Source: Sphingobium sp.
GTDB taxonomy: Bacteria > Pseudomonadota > Alphaproteobacteria > Sphingomonadales > Sphingomonadaceae
Reading direction: 5' to 3'
DNA length: 64,000 nucleotides
NCBI GenBank assembly: GCA_035196065.1
Contig: CP136575.1
Coordinates: 2,892,769-2,956,768, forward strand
In this document: piece by piece, positions 1 to 8,124 of the stretch
Position numbering within the stretch: position 1 is the first letter of the stretch
Layout: each line of letters opens with the position of its first letter
Translations under genes and position numbers: made by a program
The notes under the pieces: generated by a model
Database searches by the model: none
Told to the model about the DNA's origin: nothing
What the model saw: only the letters and a program-made list of their open reading frames with translations

Positions 1-595
1 TGTGAACTGGAAAAATGTCGGCGACAATTATTCCGACGGCCTTCACATCCCCGTCGCACATCCCGGCCTGACTCGTCTGTTCGGCAAAAGCTATGGCGTA
101 GAGGCCGAACCACATGTTGATCGCATGTGGGGCGATCTGGTTGATCGACCGTCGAACAACTGGTCTGAACGTGCCTATCAAAATCTGCTGCCATCGGTTC
201 CCCATCTTCCCGATGCCAACCAGAAACGCTGGCTCTATTTCAAGCTCTGGCCATCGGTTGCGTTTGATATCTATCCAGATCAGGTCGATTTCATGCAGTG
301 GCTGCCGACTGGTCCCACCAGCTGCCTGATCCGCGAGATCAGCTACGTCTTCGATGATGACAGGCGGGAAATGCGCGCCGCGCGCTATCTCAACTGGCGA
401 ATAAACCGGCAGGTCAATGCCGAAGACACGGTGCTGATCACAAGAGTTCAGGAAGGGATGGCAGGCCGCAGCTTTTCAATGGGGCCGCTGTCCGACAAAG
501 AAGTCTGTCTTAAAAATTTCTGCCGCAAGGTGCGCGGCCTCATCCCTGAGGCCAGCTTCGAACATCAACCCGCACCCGGCTGGAGCCATAAATGA
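1..595 (+). CDS. Rieske-type aromatic ring-hydroxylating oxygenase, alpha subunit (C-terminal part, cut by window edge)
   Basis: Only the C-terminal catalytic domain is present (about 197 codons); the frame is open to the first base, so the true start and the Rieske [2Fe-2S] half lie upstream of the window. The visible part opens with NWKNVGDNYSDGLHIPVAHP, which fits the mononuclear iron site of this family (Asp/Asn pair followed by two His five residues apart). Near the end, QVNAEDTVLITRVQEG fits the region that carries the third, Asp, iron ligand. Established: such enzymes hydroxylate aromatics or N-methyl groups using electrons from a separate reductase. The substrate cannot be read from this part. 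It overlaps the next gene by 4 bases (ATGA), implying co-translation with the FAD oxidoreductase. Confidence 0.85.
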   Translation, partial: VNWKNVGDNYSDGLHIPVAHPGLTRLFGKSYGVEAEPHVDRMWGDLVDRPSNNWSERAYQNLLPSVPHLPDANQKRWLYFKLWPSVAFDIYPDQVDFMQWLPTGPTSCLIREISYVFDDDRREMRAARYLNWRINRQVNAEDTVLITRVQEGMAGRSFSMGPLSDKEVCLKNFCRKVRGLIPEASFEHQPAPGWSHK

Positions 596-2199
596 CCCAA
601 AAATATGATGCTGTAATCATTGGCGCTGGTCACAACGGACTTGTCTGCGCCTTTTATCTTGCCCGCGCCGGAATGAAGGTACGCATCGTCGAGCGACGCG
701 ATGTCGTAGGCGGCGCGGCGGTGACCGAGGAATTCCACCCCGGTTTCCGCAATTCCGTCGCGAGCTACACCGTCAGCCTGCTGCAGCCCAAGGTGATCGA
801 GGATATGCGCCTGGCAGACCATGGCTATCGCGTCATCGAGCGGCCGATCAGCAACTTCCTGCCGCAGGAAGATGGCGGTTATCTGAAACTCGGCGGGGGA
901 CTGGAACGAACACAAGCCGAATTTGCGCGCTTTTCGAAGCATGATGCAGACATCCTTCCCGAATATTATGACAGCCTTGAAGTCGTCGCAGACGTACTGC
1001 GCGACCTAGCGATGAAATCGCCGCCCAATATAGGTGATGGCGTCAAGACCTTGATCGACGGAGCCCTTCAGGGTCGCAAGCTGGCAGGCCTTCCGATCGA
1101 GCGGCAGCGTGACGTGCTTGACCTGTTTACCAAGTCGGCACGCACGCTGCTTGACGGTTGGTTCGAAAGCGAAGCTGTAAAGGCCGCCTTCGGTTTTGAT
1201 GCTGTTGTCGGCAATTATGCCAGCCCAGACACCCCGGGCAGCGCCTATGTCCTGCTTCACCATGTTTTCGGTGAGGTAAATGGCAAGAAAGGCGCTTGGG
1301 GGCACAGCGTCGGCGGCATGGGCGCAATCACGCAGATAATGGCCAAGGTTTGCCGCGATCTGGGCGTCGAAATCAGTCTGGAAAGCCCGGTCGACCGCGT
1401 ATTGGTCGACGGCGGCAAGGTCGCTGGCGTTCGCCTTGAAAGCGGCGAGGAAGTGATCGCCAGCCGGGTCGTTTCCAATGTCGGCCCCAAACTTCTTTAC
1501 GGAAAGATGTTCGACGACTCCGACCTGAGCGCCGAATACAAGCGCCGCATTAAGGGCTTCAAGGTAGGCAGCGGTACCTTCCGGATGAATGTGGCACTTT
1601 CCGAACTGCCGCGCTTTACCTGCCTCCCCGAAGCCGGGGAGCATCACCAGTCCGGGATCATCATCGCGCCAACCCTCGATTACATGGACGAGGCTTTCTT
1701 GGACGCAAAACGTTATGGTTGGTCCAAACGCCCGATCGTCGAAATGCTGATCCCCTCGACCGTCGATGACAGCCTTGCCCCGCCGGGCCAGCATGTCGCC
1801 AGCCTTTTCTGCCAGCAATTCGCACCCGAACTGCCCGATGGCCGCGACTGGGATGCCGAAGAAGGAAAGGCGGCAGATACGATCATCGATACCGTTGAGG
1901 CCTATGCGCCAGGTTTCCGCGCGTCGATCCTGGGCCAGCAGATCCTCAGCCCCAAGGGGTTGGAGCGCAAGTTTGGGCTGGCCGGCGGTGACATCATGCA
2001 CGGCAATATGAGCCTCGACCAACTCTGGTCGGCGCGGCCCGTTCTGGGCAACGGTGCTTATCGTGGCCCGGTGAAGGGCCTCTATATGTGTGGCGCAGGG
2101 GCACATCCTGGCGGCGGCGTAACTGGTGCGCCGGGGCATAATGCCGCACAGGTCATTCTGCGCGACCAAAGCGCCTGGCTAAAACCACGCTGGAATTGA
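592..2199 (+). CDS. FAD-dependent oxidoreductase, phytoene desaturase/PYROXD2-like
   Basis: A 535-residue flavoprotein. The N-terminus carries a dinucleotide-binding motif (VIIGAGHNGLVCAFYLARAG, about residues 8-27) followed by ERRDVVGGAA, typical of the amine oxidase/phytoene desaturase superfamily. The C-terminus has the second FAD-contact block (LYMCGAGAHPGGGVTGAPGHNA). Length and block order match the PYROXD2-like NAD(P)/FAD oxidoreductase family common in alphaproteobacteria, whose substrates are mostly unknown. It begins inside the stop of the Rieske gene, so the two probably act in one oxidative pathway (inference). A true carotenoid desaturase is less likely because no crt genes are nearby. 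Confidence 0.85.
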   Translation: MTQKYDAVIIGAGHNGLVCAFYLARAGMKVRIVERRDVVGGAAVTEEFHPGFRNSVASYTVSLLQPKVIEDMRLADHGYRVIERPISNFLPQEDGGYLKLGGGLERTQAEFARFSKHDADILPEYYDSLEVVADVLRDLAMKSPPNIGDGVKTLIDGALQGRKLAGLPIERQRDVLDLFTKSARTLLDGWFESEAVKAAFGFDAVVGNYASPDTPGSAYVLLHHVFGEVNGKKGAWGHSVGGMGAITQIMAKVCRDLGVEISLESPVDRVLVDGGKVAGVRLESGEEVIASRVVSNVGPKLLYGKMFDDSDLSAEYKRRIKGFKVGSGTFRMNVALSELPRFTCLPEAGEHHQSGIIIAPTLDYMDEAFLDAKRYGWSKRPIVEMLIPSTVDDSLAPPGQHVASLFCQQFAPELPDGRDWDAEEGKAADTIIDTVEAYAPGFRASILGQQILSPKGLERKFGLAGGDIMHGNMSLDQLWSARPVLGNGAYRGPVKGLYMCGAGAHPGGGVTGAPGHNAAQVILRDQSAWLKPRWN

Positions 2200-2215
2200 G
2201 GGTTTCGGCAGGCAG

Positions 2216-2229
2216 GCTCCGATAGGAGC
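2216..2229. terminator. Short hairpin between convergent genes
   Basis: GCTCC-GATA-GGAGC forms a 5-bp stem with a 4-base loop in the 57 bases between the converging PYROXD2-like gene and the amino-acid permease. There is no clear T-run on either side, so it is at best a weak bidirectional terminator. Confidence 0.25.
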
Positions 2230-2256
2230 ACGTGCAGGCAAAGCGCGCGCAGCGAC

Positions 2257-3537
2257 CTAGTTTTGTTGGGCACCAGCTTCACGCCGCGCCCACCAATAAA
2301 GCGGCAGGCCTGCCAGCATCAGGGCAATGCTCGAAAGCGAAATGGTGAGGCCTGCGCCCCAGAGGCTCCAGAAGCAGAAAGCGATACCCAGTGCCGCCAC
2401 CGGCCGCGCCAGCTTCCGTTTCCATGCAATGATTGCCACCACAAGATACAGCCAGAGAACCACCGACGTGGTCAGAAGCGCGGTATAGGTAAACAGCGCC
2501 CCCATCGACTTGCTCGAATTCGACCAGATCAGCAAACTGGCAAGCAGGCTGGAAACAAGCAGCGAAATTGCCGGCGTCCCCCAACGGTTATTGCGCGCGA
2601 AAAAGGCTGGCATCATGCCGCGTTCCGCCATGTCGCGCGGCACTTCGCCTTCGACAAGGATCCAGCCATTGACCGCGCCAATCGCGCTTATCGCGGCAAA
2701 GGCAGCAATGAATGCAGCAGGGCCGCTGCTCCAATAGGTTGCGACGAACAGCTCAAATGGCGCATTTGAACCTGACACCTTGTCTGCGGGAAGCATCAGC
2801 GCGATCCCCGAACAGACAATCAGATAGAAAAGACCCGTCAGTCCTGCCCCGACCAGCGTGGCACGCGGGATCACTTTTTGTGCGTTCGCGACCCGCGACG
2901 CGGCAAGGCAGGCCGATTCAAAGCCGAGCATGGCCCAAAGTGTCTGTGCTGCAGCCTGATTGACCAGCGAAAGCGAAAGACCCTCTTTCGGAAGCGGCGT
3001 CACGGTTTGGGTGCCCGTGCTGCCGGCGACAAAAGCGATCAGTCCGACCACGACCAGCAATGGCACCAGTTTGATGACCGTCGTCACAAGCTGAAAAGCC
3101 CCAGCCTGACGCGTTCCTGCAATGTTCAGCAAGGTCAGCAACCAGATAACGCCGAGCGAGGCGAGCGCGGGATGTTCGGCCAGCACGGGCCAGAAACTGC
3201 TACCATAAGAGACGGCCGCGATCGAAATCGTGACCATCCCTGCCCATACATAGACCCACAGGCTGAAACCAATGAGGAAGGCGGGGATCCGGCCAAATTC
3301 CCGATCCACAAGCGGGATCGGTGCCTCACCCGTTCCGGCCATCAGACGCGCGAACAACCAAGCGAGGCAAAGCGCGCCAGCAATGGTAACGATCCAGCCG
3401 GCCACTGCATTCCAGCCATATGGCGCAAGGCTTGCTGGCAAGAGGAACACGCCCGAACCGATCATGTTTCCCATGACCAGCGCGACGGCCATGAAAAAGC
3501 CGAGCTTTTGGCCCGGCTTTCTCGTTTCAATTGTCAT
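2257..3537 (-). CDS. APC-family amino acid/amine permease
   Basis: A 426-residue, highly hydrophobic protein with about 12 predicted membrane segments. The N-terminus (VALVMGNMIGSGVFLLPASL, residues about 18-37) is the substrate-binding loop of the amino acid-polyamine-organocation superfamily (GxGIF-type motif), closest in style to the AdiC/CadB/PotE basic amino-acid antiporters. Such carriers move amino acids or amines across the inner membrane by exchange or proton symport. It lies 11 bases downstream of a TonB-dependent receptor on the same strand; the two look like an outer/inner membrane uptake pair. The exact substrate is not readable; an amine or betaine would fit the neighbourhood. 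Confidence 0.88.
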   Translation of the reverse strand: MTIETRKPGQKLGFFMAVALVMGNMIGSGVFLLPASLAPYGWNAVAGWIVTIAGALCLAWLFARLMAGTGEAPIPLVDREFGRIPAFLIGFSLWVYVWAGMVTISIAAVSYGSSFWPVLAEHPALASLGVIWLLTLLNIAGTRQAGAFQLVTTVIKLVPLLVVVGLIAFVAGSTGTQTVTPLPKEGLSLSLVNQAAAQTLWAMLGFESACLAASRVANAQKVIPRATLVGAGLTGLFYLIVCSGIALMLPADKVSGSNAPFELFVATYWSSGPAAFIAAFAAISAIGAVNGWILVEGEVPRDMAERGMMPAFFARNNRWGTPAISLLVSSLLASLLIWSNSSKSMGALFTYTALLTTSVVLWLYLVVAIIAWKRKLARPVAALGIAFCFWSLWGAGLTISLSSIALMLAGLPLYWWARREAGAQQN

Positions 3538-3548
3538 CGCAGCAGCGA

Positions 3549-5978
3549 TCAGAAATCGCGGCTGAACTTAAGCCCGATTACACGCGGCTTGATGACCGTA
3601 TCGTAGAATGCACCGCCTGTCGGCGTCGCAGGGGTCGGCCCTGTTCCGCATACGGTTTCAACGCATGACACGCCGGTGTTCACAACACCAAATTCATCCA
3701 GCAGGTTCGTGGCAAATGCCTCGATGCTCCAGCTGTCATTCTTGACGCCAAAGCTAAGGTCGAGCGTCGTATAGGCATCAAGCCCGCCCTTCAGCGCCTT
3801 TTGTGCCGTACGGAGATCTGTCGACCGGCTGCCGGTATGATTGGCCGCCAACTGCACATGGCCATTCCATTCCGCCACAGGGAATTCGTAACGCGCGATG
3901 AGATTGCCCTTGAACTTGGGTGTGACCGGCAGGCGCGATCCGGCAGGTGCCAGCAGCGCGTTGCCCGCGGTCGTGCAATCAAAGGTCGCGTTAGCGATGC
4001 GGCAGAAATCGCGGCGGATTTCAGCGTCATTATAGCTAAAGCCTGCATTCAGGCTGAGACCGCCCGCACGATAGCCGACATCAAATTCGGCACCCCGGAT
4101 GCGCGCGATGCCCGCATTGCGGATTTCGGTCAGGCCGTTGGCCCCAAGGAACGAAAGCTGGATGTTGTTCCAATCCAACTGGTACAGCGCACCATTGAAC
4201 CGGAAGGCACCAAAATTGGTCTTCCAGCCCAGTTCATAATTGTCGAGTTCATCGGGACCATAAGGCGGCAGGGTACCGCGGCGGTTGATACCACCAGGCC
4301 GGAAACCGCGCGACCAAGTCGCATAAACCAGCGCGTCTTCGCTCAGCTTATAGGTTGCGTTCATCTTGAAGATCGCATCGCTGTCCGATGTGTTCTTGTT
4401 CACATTGGTGCAGGGCGCGCCATCCAGAATGGGCTGCGCGAAGGTGCCCGTTGGGTTGGCACGGAAATCCGCTCCCGTCGTGGTGATGCAGCGCGCCACC
4501 CCGGTGTTGCCCGAATAGCCGCGGGCAAAACCGAAGAACCCAAACAATGAATTGTCATATTTGTACAGGCGTGCACCGCCGGTCAGCGTAAGTTTTTCGG
4601 TAACGTCGAAGCTGAGTTCACCAAAGGCGGCATAATCACGATCGGTGCGCTGCTGCTTGGTCAGCCAGATGTTGCTGGCGGTACCCGGAACGGTGATCGA
4701 ATCCGCAATATTGTCGATGATGTAATTTTGCTCGATATTGTGGCTCTGCCGCTGCCAGAAAAGGCCACCGATGAAGCGCAACGAAGCATCCTGCGGGGAC
4801 GCGATGCGGAACTCGCCAAAGCTTTTGCGATAACGATCAATGCCTTGGATATATTGATTGGCGCTGACAGGGTTGCCCGCATTGTCGTACCAATAGGCGC
4901 CATATCCGTTGAGCGCGTCATAGAAATAGCCATAATCCGAGTAGTCGCTCTCGGTCTCGGTCTTGCGGCGAAGGTGACCACCGGTCAGCGTCATGTCCCA
5001 ATTGCCAAGCTTACCCTCGATCGTCAGCGCAGCGTTGATCCACTTGTCACGGCTACCCTCCGGATTGTACTGAACCGTCGTATATTCACCGGTCGACTGG
5101 CCCGAACGTTCGCGAGCATAGCTGCCCTCAGTGTTCTGGACCTGACCCATCACGGTAGGCTTGATCGTCCAGTTATCGTCAAGGTCGATACCAAGCGCGA
5201 GGCGCGCACCATAGGTTTCGGCGTCGTTGTAATTTTTTTCCACCAGCGCCGCATTATTCTGACGAATGCCGGAAGTCGCATAGCGACGCGAGCCAGGCAG
5301 ATTGTCGATGTAACCGCCATCGTCGCGATACCAGCCCACAAGCCGCATTGCCGCCTTTTCACTCAATGGCGCGTTGACGAAACCTTCAAAGACCGAACCA
5401 AAGTCACCATGGGCGACATTGTTGATCTCGACACCTGCATTTCCATAGAAGCCCGACGTGTCAGGCGCGTTGGTGACCAGCTTGAGCGTCCCTGCCATCG
5501 AGCTTGCGCCATATAGCGTGCCTTGCGGTCCAGCCAGCGCCTCGACACGAGCAAGGTCATAAGCGTGAATGTCGAGCGCGCCTTGGATGGTCGTGATCGG
5601 CATTTCATCAAGATAGGTGCCAACCGTGGGCAGCGAGGCCGAGTGGTTGGCATTTTCGCCAGAGGATACGCCGCGGAAATAGACCTGGGCAAAACCCGGG
5701 CCGCCCTGCTGGATCGTGACCGACGGCAGGAACTTCACGACATCCTGAAATTCGTTCACCTGCAACTGGTCCAGCTTCTCGTTGCCGATTGCCGTGATCG
5801 CGACAGGTACATCCTGCAAATTCTGTTCGCGTTTCTGGGCTGTAACGACGATCTCGTCGCTATCGGCAGCATCGGCTGCATCCTGCGCCATTGCCGGCAT
5901 GGCGATGGCCATCGCACTGGAAGCCATCAATGTTGCGACGGCTGCCTGCTTGTAAACTTTCCCCGAAAACTTGCGCAT
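3549..5978 (-). CDS. TonB-dependent outer-membrane receptor
   Basis: 809 residues with a cleavable signal peptide ending near AMAIAMPAMAQ (about residues 23-32), then a TonB-box-like DEIVVTAQKR and a plug domain (about 50-160) with the LAGPQGTLYGASSMAGTLK block. A long beta-barrel follows, ending in a C-terminal phenylalanine (GLKFSRDF). Start chosen because GGAGGG lies six bases upstream of the ATG. The family imports scarce or bulky substrates with energy from TonB-ExbBD. This plug sequence is the type expanded in sphingomonads and is not diagnostic for iron. The adjacent permease suggests an amine or amino-acid-like ligand (inference). Confidence 0.93.
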   Translation of the reverse strand: MRKFSGKVYKQAAVATLMASSAMAIAMPAMAQDAADAADSDEIVVTAQKREQNLQDVPVAITAIGNEKLDQLQVNEFQDVVKFLPSVTIQQGGPGFAQVYFRGVSSGENANHSASLPTVGTYLDEMPITTIQGALDIHAYDLARVEALAGPQGTLYGASSMAGTLKLVTNAPDTSGFYGNAGVEINNVAHGDFGSVFEGFVNAPLSEKAAMRLVGWYRDDGGYIDNLPGSRRYATSGIRQNNAALVEKNYNDAETYGARLALGIDLDDNWTIKPTVMGQVQNTEGSYARERSGQSTGEYTTVQYNPEGSRDKWINAALTIEGKLGNWDMTLTGGHLRRKTETESDYSDYGYFYDALNGYGAYWYDNAGNPVSANQYIQGIDRYRKSFGEFRIASPQDASLRFIGGLFWQRQSHNIEQNYIIDNIADSITVPGTASNIWLTKQQRTDRDYAAFGELSFDVTEKLTLTGGARLYKYDNSLFGFFGFARGYSGNTGVARCITTTGADFRANPTGTFAQPILDGAPCTNVNKNTSDSDAIFKMNATYKLSEDALVYATWSRGFRPGGINRRGTLPPYGPDELDNYELGWKTNFGAFRFNGALYQLDWNNIQLSFLGANGLTEIRNAGIARIRGAEFDVGYRAGGLSLNAGFSYNDAEIRRDFCRIANATFDCTTAGNALLAPAGSRLPVTPKFKGNLIARYEFPVAEWNGHVQLAANHTGSRSTDLRTAQKALKGGLDAYTTLDLSFGVKNDSWSIEAFATNLLDEFGVVNTGVSCVETVCGTGPTPATPTGGAFYDTVIKPRVIGLKFSRDF

Positions 5979-6094
5979 TGCGCACCCTCCATAAAAAACA
6001 ATGCTCTACCTCCGCATATTTCTGAATCCGAGGCAATGTTTTTTCGCCCCTAGCAACGGTTGGAACAATTTTTTGAAAGTGCTTGTGACATTCA

Positions 6095-6109
6095 CGCAAC
6101 GCTGTTGCG
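6095..6109. promoter_or_regulatory. 15-bp palindrome upstream of the TonB receptor
   Basis: CGCAAC-GCT-GTTGCG is a perfect inverted repeat about 120 bases upstream of the receptor start, within the 252-base divergent gap to the MFS gene. It may be an operator for either gene; no regulator is adjacent. Confidence 0.3.
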
Positions 6110-6181
6110 CGTTAAGGGCCGCCAACTTGCAAGATAAAAGCTACAACGCCTAAAACTGGTAAAAGCGCTTTGCGGCGCTGC

Positions 6182-6226
6182 CCCCTACGGCTAGGGGTGT
6201 CGGACCTAGAGGGGACCAATCGGACC
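6182..6226 (+). promoter_or_regulatory. Leader hairpin and 7-bp direct repeats before the MFS gene
   Basis: CCCCTA-CGGC-TAGGGG (6182-6197) can form a 6-bp hairpin. It is followed by two copies of TCGGACC at 6200-6206 and 6220-6226, spaced 20 bases start to start, ending four bases before the ATG of the MFS gene. No clear ribosome binding site is seen, so this element could affect translation or bind a protein. Confidence 0.25.
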
Positions 6227-6230
6227 AAAC

Positions 6231-7523
6231 ATGCAGACTTCGATGGCATTGCTGGGCAAAAGGCGTTTCTTGCCGCTTTTTGCGACCCAATATCTGAACG
6301 CGTTCAACGACAATTTCTACAAGATGGCGATGGTGGTGCTGATCACCTATTCCATCCTGCAGGGGGGCGAAGCCGAAGAAGCCTATTATAACGCTCTTGC
6401 CGGCGCGATCTTCATCCTGCCCTTTTTCCTGCTTTCTGCCATTTCAGGGCAAATTGCGGACAGCATCGACAAGACCCGGGTCATTCGTTGGGTCAAGACC
6501 GCCGAAATCGCTATCATGCTGGTCGGCGCCGCCGGTATCTGGTTGCACAGCATCCCCATCCTCTTTGCGGCCTTGTTCGCGATGGGTGTGCACTCGACAT
6601 TTTTCGGCCCGATCAAATATGGTATTTTACCCCAGCATCTGAAGGATGATGAAGTATTGGGCGGCACCGGACTGGTCGAGGCCGGCACCTATATCGCCAT
6701 CCTGACCGGAACAATCGTGGGCGGAATACTCGATCCGAAAATTTCGGCGGTCGGGGTTGTGCTCGTGGCGCTTATCGGGCGCGTCACCGCGCAATATGTC
6801 CCCCCTGCTCCGCCCGAAAGCGATGCACCCACAGCCAAACTCGACTGGAATATCTTTCGTTCAAGCTGGCGACTGGTGCGCGACACGATGCATGTCCCAC
6901 GGCTATTTCTGGCCATCATCGCCATCAGCTTTTTCTGGGCAATTGGCGCGGTTTTGGCTGCGCAGTTCCCACCCATGGTAAAGCATGGACTGGGCGGAGA
7001 CCGCACAGTAGCCACGCTGTTCACCGCAATTTTCTCGGTGGGCGTTGCCATCGGTTCGGTTGTGATCAACCGGTTGCTCAAAGGCCGGGTATCGGCCGTC
7101 TATTCTCCACCATCGGTGATTGCGATGGGGCTTTTCGTGCTGCTTCTTTGGTGGTCGATCAAGGGCTGGGCACCCGTGCCCGATACCCCGCTCGATCAGG
7201 ATCAACTTCTGAACTTCATCGAATTTGTATCGATCCGGCAGGGCGATATCATCCTGTTCGCCCTGTTCGGCATAGCCGTCGCCGGCGGTATGTTCGTTGT
7301 GCCGCTCTACGCCTTTTTGACGACTACGGTGGAAAAGTCGGCCACTGCGCGAACGATTGCCGCGAACAACATCGTCAATTCAGGGGCGATGGTGATTGGC
7401 GCAGTGATGTACGGCGAATTGGCGCGACTGGGCGTGAGCATTGCCGATACGCTGTTCCTTATCGCTGCGGCCTGCGTCTTTTCCGCTTGGATAAGCTGGA
7501 AACTGCACAAGGCCTGCGACTGA
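6231..7523 (+). CDS. MFS transporter, LplT-like
   Basis: 430 residues, about 12 membrane segments. The N-terminus (FLPLFATQYLNAFNDNFYKM, residues about 12-31) is characteristic of the LplT-type major facilitator family, which flips lysophospholipids across the inner membrane. In many Gram-negatives LplT is encoded beside, or fused to, the acyltransferase Aas; here it stands alone. A phospholipid acyltransferase gene occurs about 10 kb away at 17700, but nothing links the two directly. No good ribosome site precedes the ATG at 6231; the ATG four codons later is an alternative. Function as a lysophospholipid flippase is by family resemblance only. Confidence 0.8.
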   Translation: MQTSMALLGKRRFLPLFATQYLNAFNDNFYKMAMVVLITYSILQGGEAEEAYYNALAGAIFILPFFLLSAISGQIADSIDKTRVIRWVKTAEIAIMLVGAAGIWLHSIPILFAALFAMGVHSTFFGPIKYGILPQHLKDDEVLGGTGLVEAGTYIAILTGTIVGGILDPKISAVGVVLVALIGRVTAQYVPPAPPESDAPTAKLDWNIFRSSWRLVRDTMHVPRLFLAIIAISFFWAIGAVLAAQFPPMVKHGLGGDRTVATLFTAIFSVGVAIGSVVINRLLKGRVSAVYSPPSVIAMGLFVLLLWWSIKGWAPVPDTPLDQDQLLNFIEFVSIRQGDIILFALFGIAVAGGMFVVPLYAFLTTTVEKSATARTIAANNIVNSGAMVIGAVMYGELARLGVSIADTLFLIAAACVFSAWISWKLHKACD

Positions 7524-7527
7524 ACCT

Positions 7528-7719
7528 TCAGGCGATGAAGCTATAGAAGACCGTAAAAAAGGCGCCGAAGCTGACGACGAAAAGATGCGCGTCCTCACCC
7601 TGCCACCATTTCAGCGGTTTGGGCCTCCACTCTGCCGGCACGGCCAGCACATGCGGAGCGAGCCGTTGGCGAAACGGGTGCCTTGCGGCTTCGCTTGTAT
7701 AAACCAGTTTGCGCTTCAT
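7528..7719 (-). CDS. Small membrane-anchored hypothetical protein
   Basis: A 63-residue protein from the ATG at 7719; the frame stays open to 7788, but the MKRKLVYTSEAARHPFRQ start looks natural. The N-terminal two thirds are basic and proline-rich (HVLAVPAEWRPKPLKWWQGE) and the last 16 residues (LFVVSFGAFFTVFYSFIA) form one hydrophobic segment, suggesting a C-terminally anchored inner-membrane protein with the basic part in the cytoplasm. I do not recognise a family. It converges on the MFS gene with a 4-base gap. Coding status rests on the sensible hydrophobicity pattern and the lack of any other gene in this interval. Confidence 0.5.
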   Translation of the reverse strand: MKRKLVYTSEAARHPFRQRLAPHVLAVPAEWRPKPLKWWQGEDAHLFVVSFGAFFTVFYSFIA

Positions 7720-7907
7720 CGGTGCGACCTTATCCAATGTTCTTGGAAAAGACGTTAACGATTTGTTAGCCATATTGGCGAGACACAATGGTGGTTAATA
7801 ACGGTCGGGATCCAAACCGTTCCAGTTTGCGACAGTTTTCTGGACAATGCGCCCTGGGCACACCCCCATCGGAATGTCTCTCACCATCCAATTCCGGCAA
7901 GATGTAT

Positions 7908-7935
7908 TTGACATTATATCATTGATATATATTGT
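7908..7935 (+). promoter_or_regulatory. Putative sigma-70-type promoter with embedded 15-bp operator palindrome
   Basis: TTGACA at 7908-7913 matches the -35 consensus, and TATTGT at 7930-7935 is an acceptable -10 with a 16-base spacer. The spacer contains the perfect palindrome TATATCATTGATATA (7915-7929), a position expected for a repressor site. The nearest downstream gene on this strand is the class III aminotransferase, about 190 bases away. Confidence 0.5.
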
Positions 7936-8050
7936 GTATTTTTGAAATAATGTCGAGTTCAACGAGTTTTTACGCGCGAGCCAAACAGCAGCATGCAGAA
8001 ACGTCATGTGATCGCCCAAAGGCAGTCACTTGAACGCAAACAATTTTTCC

Positions 8051-8072
8051 GATTGAAATAAAGAATTCAATC
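8051..8072. promoter_or_regulatory. Inverted repeat in the aminotransferase leader
   Basis: GATTGAA (8051-8057) and TTCAATC (8066-8072) are perfect 7-bp arms with an 8-base spacer, 52 bases before the aminotransferase start. It may be a second operator half-site pair or a weak leader hairpin. Confidence 0.3.
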
Positions 8073-8124
8073 ACGCGATTTCTATCGTCGTTGCATAAGC
8101 GGCAAGCCTTAGCCCCGGAGCACC

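Larger units (their letters stand above)
7720..8124. other. Intergenic regulatory region upstream of the aminotransferase
   Basis: About 405 bases with no convincing gene. The centre (7900-7960) is markedly AT-rich compared with the surrounding DNA. It holds a promoter-like block with a palindrome (7908-7935) and a second inverted repeat nearer the gene (8051-8072). The short frames that cross it lack ribosome sites and recognisable content. Confidence 0.6.

Noticed and set aside
1006-2169. 387-codon open frame on the minus strand
   Set aside because: Exactly antisense to the PYROXD2-like gene; composition is that of a shadow and no recognisable domain is found.
592-2199. Carotenoid phytoene desaturase
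   Set aside because: No other carotenoid gene is near and the sequence fits the PYROXD2-like group better.
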